Positions 1 through 6,814 of a DNA stretch of 6,815 nt are shown here, one piece after another (the first letter of the stretch is position 1; each line of letters starts with the position of its first letter). The notes under the pieces were generated by a model. That model did no database searches. It was not told the origin of the DNA and saw nothing but the letters and a program-made list of their open reading frames with translations. Both the position numbers and the translations under genes were made by a program. The stretch is from Ignavibacteria bacterium (GTDB taxonomy: Bacteria > Bacteroidota > Ignavibacteria > UBA10030 > SZUA-254): assembly GCA_005877655.1 (NCBI GenBank), contig VBOC01000186.1:4718-11532 (forward strand), read 5' to 3'.

Positions 1-2
1 AA

Positions 3-1205
3 AATACGAGAAAGATGCTGGAAATCGACTGGAAAAACGGCCGCCCGATCGCCACAAGCACGCGCACCGGAGTCGGCTACATCACGAGTCAGGGCCCTCC
101 TTCTATCCCCATTCTGAAACTGCCTCCGGATGGAGCCACGAACCAGCCGAACGCGCTGACCTGCCGGTGGGACAGGTCATTGCGCGCGACCGGTTACTGG
201 TTCCAGCTTGCCGCGGACGCGCTCTTTGCCGTCAACATCGTCGACGACTCAACCCTGACGGATACCGTGCGTCGCGTGACTGCTCTATCGGACAGCACGA
301 CATATTACTGGCGCGTTCGGGCCCGTGCAGGCGCCGCCGCGAGCAGCCCCTGGTCGACGGTCTGGAAGCTCACGACGGTTCCACCCGGAGCTCACCCCTA
401 TCCGGTCCACGGCACATGGAATATGCTCTCGCTTCCGGTACATCCTGCCAATCCGGGACGGAGAGCCATCTTTCCAACTTCCATCACCGATGCGTTCACC
501 TACATCGGCGGATACCAGAAAAGGGATTCCCTCGAGCCCGGACGCGGATATTGGATAAAGTTTCCGATCGACCAGACAGTCTATCTCAGCGGCCCGCTCA
601 TCCAGAGAGATACAATCGATGTCACGACCGGATGGAATCTCATCGGATCTCTCGGCACTCCCGTGGCAGCCGCTTCGATCGCGAGCATTCCGCCCGGTCT
701 CACGACATCGCCCTTTTTCGGCTTTAATGGTTTCGGCTACACGCTAGGCGATTCGCTCCGGCCGGCGAATGGGTATTGGGTGCACGCCCACAGCGACGGA
801 AAGTTGATCCTCTCCCCATCGGGCGCGATACCGCCGGAAAACCGGATTCAAATCGTCTCCACCGCCGAAGCCCCGCCCGATCCGCCGTCGGCGGGTCTTC
901 AGAGAGACTACCGCTCGCCCTCATCGTTTCTACTTGAGCCGGTCTATCCGAATCCATTCAATCCGACTGCGACGATCAGGTATCAATTGCCCGTGAACAG
1001 CAAGGTCTCATTGATCGTTTACGATCTGCGCGGGCAGGTCATGGAGGTCTTACGGGATAGTTTCGAGCAGGCGGGGTACAAATCGGTCGAATGGAATGCG
1101 GTCAGGTTCGCGAGCGGCGTCTATCTGTGCCGCCTCGACGCCGCGAGCCTGCAAGATCCGCGAAACAGTGTGATTCAGGTCAGAAAAATGGTGCTGGTGA
1201 GGTAA
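3..1205 (+). CDS. Secreted multidomain protein with FN3 domain and T9SS type A sorting domain (5'-truncated)
   Basis: This is the 3' part of a secreted or surface protein, with no enzymatic domain visible. The frame stays open to the left window edge (codons N-T-R-K before the first ATG at 15). That ATG is followed by no signal peptide, although a T9SS cargo needs one, so the real start lies outside. Numbering from the ATG at 15: residues about 30-122 form a fibronectin-III-like domain (TTYYWRVRARAG near its last strands). Residues about 133-192 and 204-267 are two copies of a beta module, each with W-N-hydrophobic near its start (W135, W207) and a DSL-x-P-x-x-GYW(I/V) motif (GYW at 178-180 and 253-255). 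Residues 305-396 are the C-terminal sorting domain, with YPNPFNPTATIRY, VYDLRGQ, SGVYLCRL and a KMVLVR end. Known of the family: this domain directs export through T9SS and surface attachment or release after cleavage. The gene converges on the minus-strand operon. The function of the missing N-terminal part is unknown. Confidence 0.88.
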   Translation, partial: NTRKMLEIDWKNGRPIATSTRTGVGYITSQGPPSIPILKLPPDGATNQPNALTCRWDRSLRATGYWFQLAADALFAVNIVDDSTLTDTVRRVTALSDSTTYYWRVRARAGAAASSPWSTVWKLTTVPPGAHPYPVHGTWNMLSLPVHPANPGRRAIFPTSITDAFTYIGGYQKRDSLEPGRGYWIKFPIDQTVYLSGPLIQRDTIDVTTGWNLIGSLGTPVAAASIASIPPGLTTSPFFGFNGFGYTLGDSLRPANGYWVHAHSDGKLILSPSGAIPPENRIQIVSTAEAPPDPPSAGLQRDYRSPSSFLLEPVYPNPFNPTATIRYQLPVNSKVSLIVYDLRGQVMEVLRDSFEQAGYKSVEWNAVRFASGVYLCRLDAASLQDPRNSVIQVRKMVLVR

Positions 1206-1217
1206 GGACAATTGTCC
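1206..1217. repeat. Perfect 12-bp palindrome immediately after the stop codon
   Basis: GGACAATTGTCC is a fully self-complementary 12-mer that begins at the base after the TAA stop (1203-1205) of the plus-strand gene. It could be a protein-binding site, or part of the transcript end together with the stem-loop 21 nt downstream. It has no loop, so as RNA it would make only a poor hairpin. The symmetry is certain. The role is not, and chance occurrence is possible. Confidence 0.4.
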
Positions 1218-1238
1218 GCCCACTTTCCTGCAACTGGC

Positions 1239-1260
1239 GCCCAAAGTTTCTACTTTGGGC
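1239..1260. terminator. Stem-loop between convergent genes, possible bidirectional terminator
   Basis: GCCCAAAGT and ACTTTGGGC form a perfect 9-bp stem around a TTCT loop. The hairpin lies 33 nt past the stop of the plus-strand gene and 29 nt past the stop of the minus-strand small gene. One structure could therefore end or protect both transcripts. No T-run follows it on either strand, so it is not a canonical intrinsic terminator. It may act as a 3'-end stabiliser or work with Rho. An alternative GGGCCC/CCCGGG pairing overlaps its right arm. Confidence 0.5.
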
Positions 1261-1289
1261 CCCGGGAGTTCACCTGCCTCTCCCTCCGC

Positions 1290-1820
1290 TCATGGGCGCG
1301 CGGGCGGACCTGGAAGCTCGTACGGGGGCGGGGGTTGATCGCCATTCCGGCTGACGATGAGCGCAAGAATCCCTCCCGCCAGAGCCGCCGCGCCGAGGGC
1401 ATAATAGAGCAGCTTGCTTTGCTTCCTCACTAATTGCACGTGAATCTCGAAGTAATACCCCTCCCCTGAGAAGCCGCCGGGGTAATCGGTTCGGTAAAAC
1501 CAGCGGATCTCGCGACCCTTCCCGGCAAAATACCCGCGCCCGATATCGCCTTCGGCGGTCTTGGGGACCACGGCGAACGATGCCTCGCCTTCCTTCTTCA
1601 TCGCAATACTCAAATCAAACTCGTCGTCCGGAGATCCCGTGAGATCGTAATTGAGGAGGATGACATCGTCTTTGATACTCCACTTCAGATTGGAGGTCTG
1701 GACTTCCTCGGGACTTTTCCCCTGACCGAAGACGGGCGCCCCCGGAAACAATAACAAGAGAAGAGGGATGAGCACGGGAATGATCAGTCTCTTGGATCGA
1801 TCGAATGTTTTCATCATCAT
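1290..1820 (-). CDS. Small exported protein with GDIG-motif beta domain and C-terminal membrane helix
   Basis: A hypothetical protein of 176 residues. The start is set by three consecutive ATG codons (MMMK, first ATG at 1818-1820) just downstream of an AGGTGA ribosome-binding site. A longer in-frame extension upstream is rejected because it overlaps the giant gene and lacks a signal peptide. Residues 1-32 form a signal peptide: K/R-rich n-region, then a hydrophobic run rich in L, I and P, with likely cleavage after V-F-G32. Residues about 42-131 look like a single Ig-like beta domain, with VILLNYDLTG, then GDIGRGYFAGKGREIRW at about 91-107, and YYFEIHV. Residues 137-156 are a membrane helix (LLYYALGAAALAGGILALIV), followed by a 20-residue proline-rich tail containing PPPPYELPGPP. 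From memory, the GDIG...G..K.I.W pattern recurs in uncharacterised Bacteroidota/Ignavibacteria envelope proteins. The predicted topology has the beta domain in the periplasm, anchored in the inner membrane. It is the last gene of the operon after the giant repeat protein. Function unknown; a role in the export or anchoring of that protein is only inference. Confidence 0.85.
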   Translation of the reverse strand: MMMKTFDRSKRLIIPVLIPLLLLLFPGAPVFGQGKSPEEVQTSNLKWSIKDDVILLNYDLTGSPDDEFDLSIAMKKEGEASFAVVPKTAEGDIGRGYFAGKGREIRWFYRTDYPGGFSGEGYYFEIHVQLVRKQSKLLYYALGAAALAGGILALIVSRNGDQPPPPYELPGPPARP

Positions 1821-1824
1821 GGCG

Positions 1825-1830
1825 TCACCT
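1825..1830 (-). promoter_or_regulatory. Ribosome-binding site of the small gene, overlapping the giant gene's stop codon
   Basis: On the minus strand the sequence reads TAGGTGACGCCATGATGATG. TAG is the stop codon of the giant gene, and its last two bases are the first two of the AGGTGA Shine-Dalgarno-like site. The spacer is 4, 7 or 10 nt to the first, second or third ATG, so the second ATG (1815-1817) has the most usual spacing. Ribosomes that terminate on the giant ORF would sit on this site, which points to translational coupling. Confidence 0.7.
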
Positions 1831-4800
1831 ATTTGGCGATAATCATTTTTTTGGACTGGACAAGGTTCGCACCGTACGTCAGCCGGTAGAAATACACTCC
1901 GGTCGCCACGGCGCGGCCCGCTCCGTCGGTCCCCTGCCACCGGAAGGTGTGGACACCCCGTGTGTAGCGTCCGTTCGCGAGTTCCGCGATGCGTTGTCCC
2001 AGCGTCGAATAGATTTCGAGGCGGATTTGAGAATCCTCCGGCATCCTGACGCTGATTGCCGTCGTCGAATTGAACGGATTGGGGAAGTTTTGCGCGAGCT
2101 CGTATGCCTGCGGCGCGAGTTTTCCGAGTTCCTTCTCGACAAATGACCGTTTCCCCGTGATCAGCCGGAATTTCATCCGCTCGCCGGCCGGAGTGAACGC
2201 GTATGAATTGTCCTTCCGCATGTCGACGGGCGTGCTCTCGTATTCGCATACCAAAATAACCTGGTTCTCCGCAGGAATCCCGTCGAGGCCTGCGAGGCGG
2301 ATCACACCCCGTGACTTCCGGGGGTTCATGACCTCGAATTCCCACACCTGTCCGTCACCCAGGGCGGGGCGGAAGTCGGTGTTAAACCGCGTGTAGGAAG
2401 CATCCCAATCCGGCCGCGGGAAATAGAGAAAACCCTGATCCAGGAAGAGCGGCGGCTTGTGCGTTTCCAGCCCGTCGTACCCTTCTTTTGCCCCGGGCGT
2501 GATGCCGATAAAGTTGTCGGCATCGCGGTTAATGTCGGCTTCATACGAGAGCCGGACCTTCCACCCGGCATCCTCCCGCACCGCCCGGCTTGCGCTCATC
2601 GGCTGGGTCAGTCCGAACGGATAGGGTATCTTCAACGAGGTCGCATTCGATGTATTGAAGTAATAGTACCCGCCGAAGGTTTGCATCATTCCGCTCGAAT
2701 CGTACGAACCGGAGTAGGAGAGAATCCGGGTCGCGGCCGGCAGCCCGTTTGCGTCCTGAACGGAGATCCAGCTTACGTTCTTATCGAACGGATTCGCGAT
2801 GATATTCCAGGCCGCGTGCAGGGGGATACTGAACGTCGCGTCGGTCGCCAACGGCGGCATCCGCATCGTCGTCGAGACATCCAGGTTCCCCTTATTCAAA
2901 ATCCAGTAGCCGGCTCCGGTTATAAGACTCGAATTTCCCGAAAGCTCTACCAGGTAGTTGTCGGCCGCCCCGTTGTCCCAGAAGATCCTCCAGTCGAGCT
3001 TTTGTTTTCCCGTGAGAATGCTGTTGACCCTGACCGTGTCGACGATCCCGGGGCCGCCCACCAGCCGGTACGCCGTCGAGGGCGCGCGGTCATCGGGGTA
3101 CGAGATCGAAGTCGAAACGAGCGCCGTGGCCGGCAATGCCCCGGAAGCGATGGAGAAGAGTGAGCTCTCATTGAAGATGGCGGTGTTGAGAGCGGACTCA
3201 ATCCTCAATTTGCAGTTCGACGAGATCCACCGGGCGCTGTCGGGCACGCTCCAGGCCGCACTGCCCGAGTTCGGCACGTTCGGCAGGATCGACGTGTAGG
3301 TGTATCCGCCGTCGGTGGAAAGCTTGATATTGACGTTTCCGCTGAGATCGGTGCTTTTCCATCGAATCGGGAATACGAATCGTGTGGCCCAGTTTCTGAC
3401 CGGCGAGATCGCGGTGAGCGTGGCGGCCATCGTCGTGAATCTCCTCGAACCGGAGAACGTTGTGATATCATTCCCGACCCTTGCCTTCACGTGCCAATAG
3501 TACGTCGTCAGATTGGCCAGGGCATTCACCCGGAACGACGTATCGGAGGTCGTCGTAAGATCGACGATAACATTCCTATAGAGCGAATCGGGCGACACCT
3601 GGAGCTGGTACGAGGTCGCGCCCGGATAGGTGTGCCAGTTGAGCACCACCGGGATCGGCTGGTTCGTGTCCCCATCGGTTCCGGCGAGCGTGGGAGGCGG
3701 CAGCAATCGGCCGAAGTACGCGACTTCATTCATCCAGCTCGACATGGTGACCCTGACGGGATTATTGAGTCCGCTATAGGAGGCCGGACCGGTCCCGACC
3801 CATTCTCTCAAACCGCGGCCGCTGTCCGGGAACGCCTGGAGGAGCAGGCTCGAGTCTTTGACATACCAGCCGCTCGGAGGAGCTACTCTGCCGCCTGAAC
3901 CCGCGCTGAGCGAAAGGTAGTACTCCGTCCTGAAGTTTGCCGCAATTGTTGTGTCTCTCGTTGGAGCAATCGTATGGGTGATCGCGCCGGTGTCGCTCCA
4001 CTGTTTCCATAGATACCTCGTGCCGGCCGTGTCACTCTGCGGGGATGCGGTCGTGATCGTATGGGCCGATCCGATAAGCCAGTTGATACTCTTCGGGGCG
4101 GTGTATGTGGAATCATCGACGGTAATCCTGCGGCCCGCCGGACTCGATATGAAGGTCGCCTTGATACCGGGGCCGAAGAACGCCGTGTCGCTGATGGGCC
4201 CCATCATGGTCACGGTGGCGGGGTTGCGCGAGCCGGCGTAAGCTCCGGCTCCGATACCGCTCCATCGCAAGAATCCAAACCCGTCATTCGCAACCGCATT
4301 GATCGAAACCACCCTGCCGCTATCCTGCCAATCACTCGCCGGAGTCGTGCTTCCGCCGGTCTCGGCCGCGAGCGAAAGATAATACTGCGTCGTGAAGATC
4401 GCCGTGTACGTCGTGTTGGAATCGGCGAAGATGCTGTGGTACTGAGCGCCCCCGTCGCTCCAGTTCTTGAACGAATATTGAAGAACGAAGGGAGTGACCG
4501 GCTGGGGAGTTGTTGTGCCCAGAAAATGCTCCACCCCCGGAATCACCGTGCGCGTCTGGGGGTCTGTGAAAGTGAACCCGTCGTAGGTGAAGGACCTTCC
4601 GGGCGGAAAGGATTGAATCACGATCTGAACCGGTTTCCGGACGAAACTTGCGATTTCGGAGGTCGGCGCACCGATCGTCAGCGTCACCGGATTCTGGTTG
4701 CCGGTGTACGACAGTAGACCGGTTCCGCTCCAGATGCTGAAATTATACCGGGAGTCGGGAAGCGCCGTAATCGTCACATCCTGTCCCCCTGTAAACCAAC

Positions 4801-6814
4801 CGCTCGGGGGTGTGACGGTCCCGCCCGCATTCGTCGACATGGTCAGATAATATTGCGTCTTGAAATTCGCCGTGAACGTCGTGTCGCCGAGCGGAGTCAC
4901 GCTGTGGAGGCGCGGCTTTCCGTCGTTCCAGTTGTTCCACACGTACCGGATCCCTGCACTGCCGTTCTGCGTATCGACGGCCGCGATTGTGTGAGCCGAG
5001 CCTGTGGTCCATGTGAAGCTCTGCGGGCTCGGATAATTGACCCCATCCACGGTGATCGAGAATCCGGGTGGGCTCGATTGGACGACAACCTGAGCTCCGA
5101 AGCGTGAAAAGGAGGCCGCCTGGACGATCGATTCCAGCATGACGACGCTGTCCGGGTTGCCGGTTCCGGTGTACGAGCCGTTGCCGTTTCCGTTCCAACT
5201 GCTGAAGCTGAAGCCCGGCCGCGGAATCGCCGTGATCGGAACGGTGCTCGCGCTGTCCTGCCAGCTGTTGGCCGGGCTCACGGTGCCGCCGGAGTCCGCG
5301 CTCATCCAGAGGAAGTACTGCGTTCCAAAATTCGCGGTGAACACAGTATCGGTGACCGGGTTGATCCTGTGCGTGAGTGCGCCGCCGTCACTCCAGCTCC
5401 GATAAAGGTGGCGGGTGCTGGCCGCTCCCGACTGCGGTGTCAGCGTGCCGATTGTGTGGCTCGATCCGAATTCCCAGATGAAGGTTTGAGTCGATGTGTA
5501 TCGCACGCTGTCAACGATGAACGTCCTGGCGACCAGGTTAGTTCGAATCGTAACGCGAACCGGCGTCAAGGCAAAGCTTGCCGTCTCGGTGATCGGCGCG
5601 TTCATGGTCACCACAGCCGTGTCCTGATTCCCCGAGTAGGAGCCCGCCCCTGTGCCGTTCCATCCGCCGAAATGATAGGTCGGATTCGGTTTGGCGGTGA
5701 TCGTCACGATCTGGCCGAGATCGTGCCAGTCGTTCGGAGGAGTAACGGTGCCCCCATTCCCAGCGATGACCTTCAGGAAGTACTGTGTGTTAAAATTCGC
5801 TGTGAAACTTGTGTCGCGGATCGCCGAAACGACGTGAGAGATCGCGCCGGCGTCGCTCCAGTTCAACCAGTTGTAGCGCGTCAGCGTATCCCCCTGGAGC
5901 GCGGTTGTGCTGACCGTGTGATTCGAACCGGAAATCCAGGTGAAGGTCTGCGAGCTTGCATAGGCGATCCCGTCGACCGTCACACTTCTTCCTGGTGGAG
6001 TTGATCCCACGGTCACATGAACGGGATACTGCGTAAACCTGGCCGTATCGCTGAGCGGTCCTCTCACGGTCACGAATGCCGTATCGTTCGGACCGCTGTA
6101 GGAACCCAGACCCGAGCCCCGCCATTCGAGGAATGAATACGATATGTCCGGAGCGGCGCTGATTTGAACCACTGCTCCCGCATCATGCCAGTCGCTTGGC
6201 GGACTGACGGTTCCGCCCGCCATGGCCACCATTGTCATGTAATACTGCGTCCCGAATGTTGCCGTGTAGGTGAAATCTGAATCCGGAATCGTCACCGAGT
6301 GCCGTGCCGCGCCGCTGTCGCTCCAGTCCCTCCATACGTATTGCTTCCCGGGCGACGCGGCCTGCGGGGAGAACACTTCGAGGTAATGTGTTTCACCCGG
6401 TTGAATCGTCCGGATCTGGAGAGTCGTGTAGAGGAAACCGTCCAGGTAATAGCTTCGCCCGCTCGGGTTCGTCTGAACCGTGACCCGAACCGGGTTCTGC
6501 GAGAAATTGGCGATCTCGGTGATCGGGGCGTTCATCGTCAACTGAGAGGGGTTGGTGTATCCAGAATACGATCCGCTTCCGCTCCCGCTCCAGGCGTTAA
6601 AGCTGAACCTGCTCGCGGGCAGGGCCGTGATCGATACGATCTGGCCGCTGTTGAACCACCCGCTCGCCGGCGATACCGTCCCCCCCGGATTCGCCGTCAT
6701 CGTCAGGAAATACCGGGTCGTATAATTGGCGGTAAACGTGGTGTCTTTCAAAGGACTCACGGCGTGTGATTTCGATCCCCCGTCGCTCCACGTGTTCCAC
6801 ACGTATTGTATACC
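1829..6814 (-). CDS. Giant T9SS-type surface protein with InlB-B-like/PEGA-like tandem repeats (5'-truncated)
   Basis: A very long beta-rich surface protein, probably a stalk or adhesin. The frame is open to the right edge; the GTG at 6800-6802 is an internal valine of a repeat (GIQYVWNTW), not a start. Residues below are numbered from that GTG (1657 to the stop). Residues 1-1031: seven InlB-B-like modules ('divergent InlB B-repeat', typically TQYYL...GGTVSPP..W...G..V.I.A...F..W.G.G.GSYSG) alternating with six complete PEGA-like modules (PPGR...VDG...Y...W.DGG) and a seventh cut by the window edge. About 1036-1124: FN3-like domain. About 1131-1219: Ig-like domain with LSTDGGYTYT. About 1234-1394: module with DWRIFWDNGA, GAGYWILNKG, AAWNIIANPF and GGYYYFN. 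About 1412-1560: uncharacterised beta region with ADNFIGITPGAKEGYDGLE and KPP. 1566-1657: T9SS type A sorting domain (ELAQNFPNPFNSTTA, EIYSTLGQ, ATGVYFYRL, KKMIIAK end). No Cys occurs in the array; only two are seen, at about 1196 and 1519. No catalytic motif is evident. It is co-directional with the small gene, 8 nt apart. Confidence 0.92.
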   Translation of the reverse strand, partial: GIQYVWNTWSDGGSKSHAVSPLKDTTFTANYTTRYFLTMTANPGGTVSPASGWFNSGQIVSITALPASRFSFNAWSGSGSGSYSGYTNPSQLTMNAPITEIANFSQNPVRVTVQTNPSGRSYYLDGFLYTTLQIRTIQPGETHYLEVFSPQAASPGKQYVWRDWSDSGAARHSVTIPDSDFTYTATFGTQYYMTMVAMAGGTVSPPSDWHDAGAVVQISAAPDISYSFLEWRGSGLGSYSGPNDTAFVTVRGPLSDTARFTQYPVHVTVGSTPPGRSVTVDGIAYASSQTFTWISGSNHTVSTTALQGDTLTRYNWLNWSDAGAISHVVSAIRDTSFTANFNTQYFLKVIAGNGGTVTPPNDWHDLGQIVTITAKPNPTYHFGGWNGTGAGSYSGNQDTAVVTMNAPITETASFALTPVRVTIRTNLVARTFIVDSVRYTSTQTFIWEFGSSHTIGTLTPQSGAASTRHLYRSWSDGGALTHRINPVTDTVFTANFGTQYFLWMSADSGGTVSPANSWQDSASTVPITAIPRPGFSFSSWNGNGNGSYTGTGNPDSVVMLESIVQAASFSRFGAQVVVQSSPPGFSITVDGVNYPSPQSFTWTTGSAHTIAAVDTQNGSAGIRYVWNNWNDGKPRLHSVTPLGDTTFTANFKTQYYLTMSTNAGGTVTPPSGWFTGGQDVTITALPDSRYNFSIWSGTGLLSYTGNQNPVTLTIGAPTSEIASFVRKPVQIVIQSFPPGRSFTYDGFTFTDPQTRTVIPGVEHFLGTTTPQPVTPFVLQYSFKNWSDGGAQYHSIFADSNTTYTAIFTTQYYLSLAAETGGSTTPASDWQDSGRVVSINAVANDGFGFLRWSGIGAGAYAGSRNPATVTMMGPISDTAFFGPGIKATFISSPAGRRITVDDSTYTAPKSINWLIGSAHTITTASPQSDTAGTRYLWKQWSDTGAITHTIAPTRDTTIAANFRTEYYLSLSAGSGGRVAPPSGWYVKDSSLLLQAFPDSGRGLREWVGTGPASYSGLNNPVRVTMSSWMNEVAYFGRLLPPPTLAGTDGDTNQPIPVVLNWHTYPGATSYQLQVSPDSLYRNVIVDLTTTSDTSFRVNALANLTTYYWHVKARVGNDITTFSGSRRFTTMAATLTAISPVRNWATRFVFPIRWKSTDLSGNVNIKLSTDGGYTYTSILPNVPNSGSAAWSVPDSARWISSNCKLRIESALNTAIFNESSLFSIASGALPATALVSTSISYPDDRAPSTAYRLVGGPGIVDTVRVNSILTGKQKLDWRIFWDNGAADNYLVELSGNSSLITGAGYWILNKGNLDVSTTMRMPPLATDATFSIPLHAAWNIIANPFDKNVSWISVQDANGLPAATRILSYSGSYDSSGMMQTFGGYYYFNTSNATSLKIPYPFGLTQPMSASRAVREDAGWKVRLSYEADINRDADNFIGITPGAKEGYDGLETHKPPLFLDQGFLYFPRPDWDASYTRFNTDFRPALGDGQVWEFEVMNPRKSRGVIRLAGLDGIPAENQVILVCEYESTPVDMRKDNSYAFTPAGERMKFRLITGKRSFVEKELGKLAPQAYELAQNFPNPFNSTTAISVRMPEDSQIRLEIYSTLGQRIAELANGRYTRGVHTFRWQGTDGAGRAVATGVYFYRLTYGANLVQSKKMIIAK
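3710..4852 (-). repeat. Higher-order repeat, second block (U5-U7, cut short)
   Basis: This is the C-terminal copy of the four-unit block. U5 matches U1 (GWF, DGF, TRTVIPGVEH, TYTA; 156 residues each). U6 matches U2 (FLRW, GPISDTA, GAITH, RDT; 154 residues each). U7 matches U3 weakly (AGSGG). The block stops after the InlB half of U7, where the FN3 domain begins, so the PEGA half of U7 and a counterpart of U4's InlB half are missing. Confidence 0.65.
4853..6712 (-). repeat. Higher-order repeat, first four-unit block (U1-U4)
   Basis: A block of four units, 620 residues or 1,860 bp. Each unit carries subtype marks that reappear exactly 620 residues later. U1 has GWF in the InlB half, DGF, an R-T-x-x-P-G-x-x-H segment replacing the usual F-x-W-x-x-G-S-x-H-T, and TYTA. 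U2 has FLEW, GPLSDTA and GAISH followed by RDT. U3 has AGNGG. U4 has RYVWNNWNDG and PLGDTTFTAN in its PEGA half, also matched upstream by U0 (QYVWNTWSDG, PLKDTTFTAN). The marks were found by eye. Confidence 0.7.

Noticed and set aside
15..17. ATG at 15 as the true start of the plus-strand gene
   Set aside because: The frame is open to the edge, no clear ribosome-binding site precedes it, and no signal peptide follows although a T9SS cargo requires one.
1290..2345. A 351-residue minus-strand reading frame including the small gene
   Set aside because: The upstream half overlaps the giant gene in another frame and has an R/P/G-rich shadow composition. A clear ribosome-binding site and signal peptide begin at 1820.
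2510..2545. Dockerin/EF-hand-like calcium loop (DINRDADN) in the giant protein
   Set aside because: The first Asp/Asn positions fit, but the acidic residue expected at position 12 of the loop is missing and no second copy exists.
2459..3163. Long plus-strand open frame (234 residues) antisense to the giant gene
   Set aside because: Rich in R, G, P and V with no recognisable domain. It lies opposite a well-supported coding frame, so it is a codon-bias shadow.
4061..4717. Plus-strand open frame (218 residues) opposite the repeat array
   Set aside because: Arginine-rich translation with no domain. Open frames recur antisense to the repeats because the repeats share codon patterns.
5369..6004. 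Plus-strand open frame (211 residues) opposite the repeat array
   Set aside because: Same reasons: R-rich shadow translation and no independent start signal or homology that can be recognised.
6800..6802. GTG as the start codon of the giant gene
   Set aside because: The frame continues upstream as G-I-Q-Y in line with the repeat consensus (compare GIRYVWNNW in U4), and no signal peptide follows.
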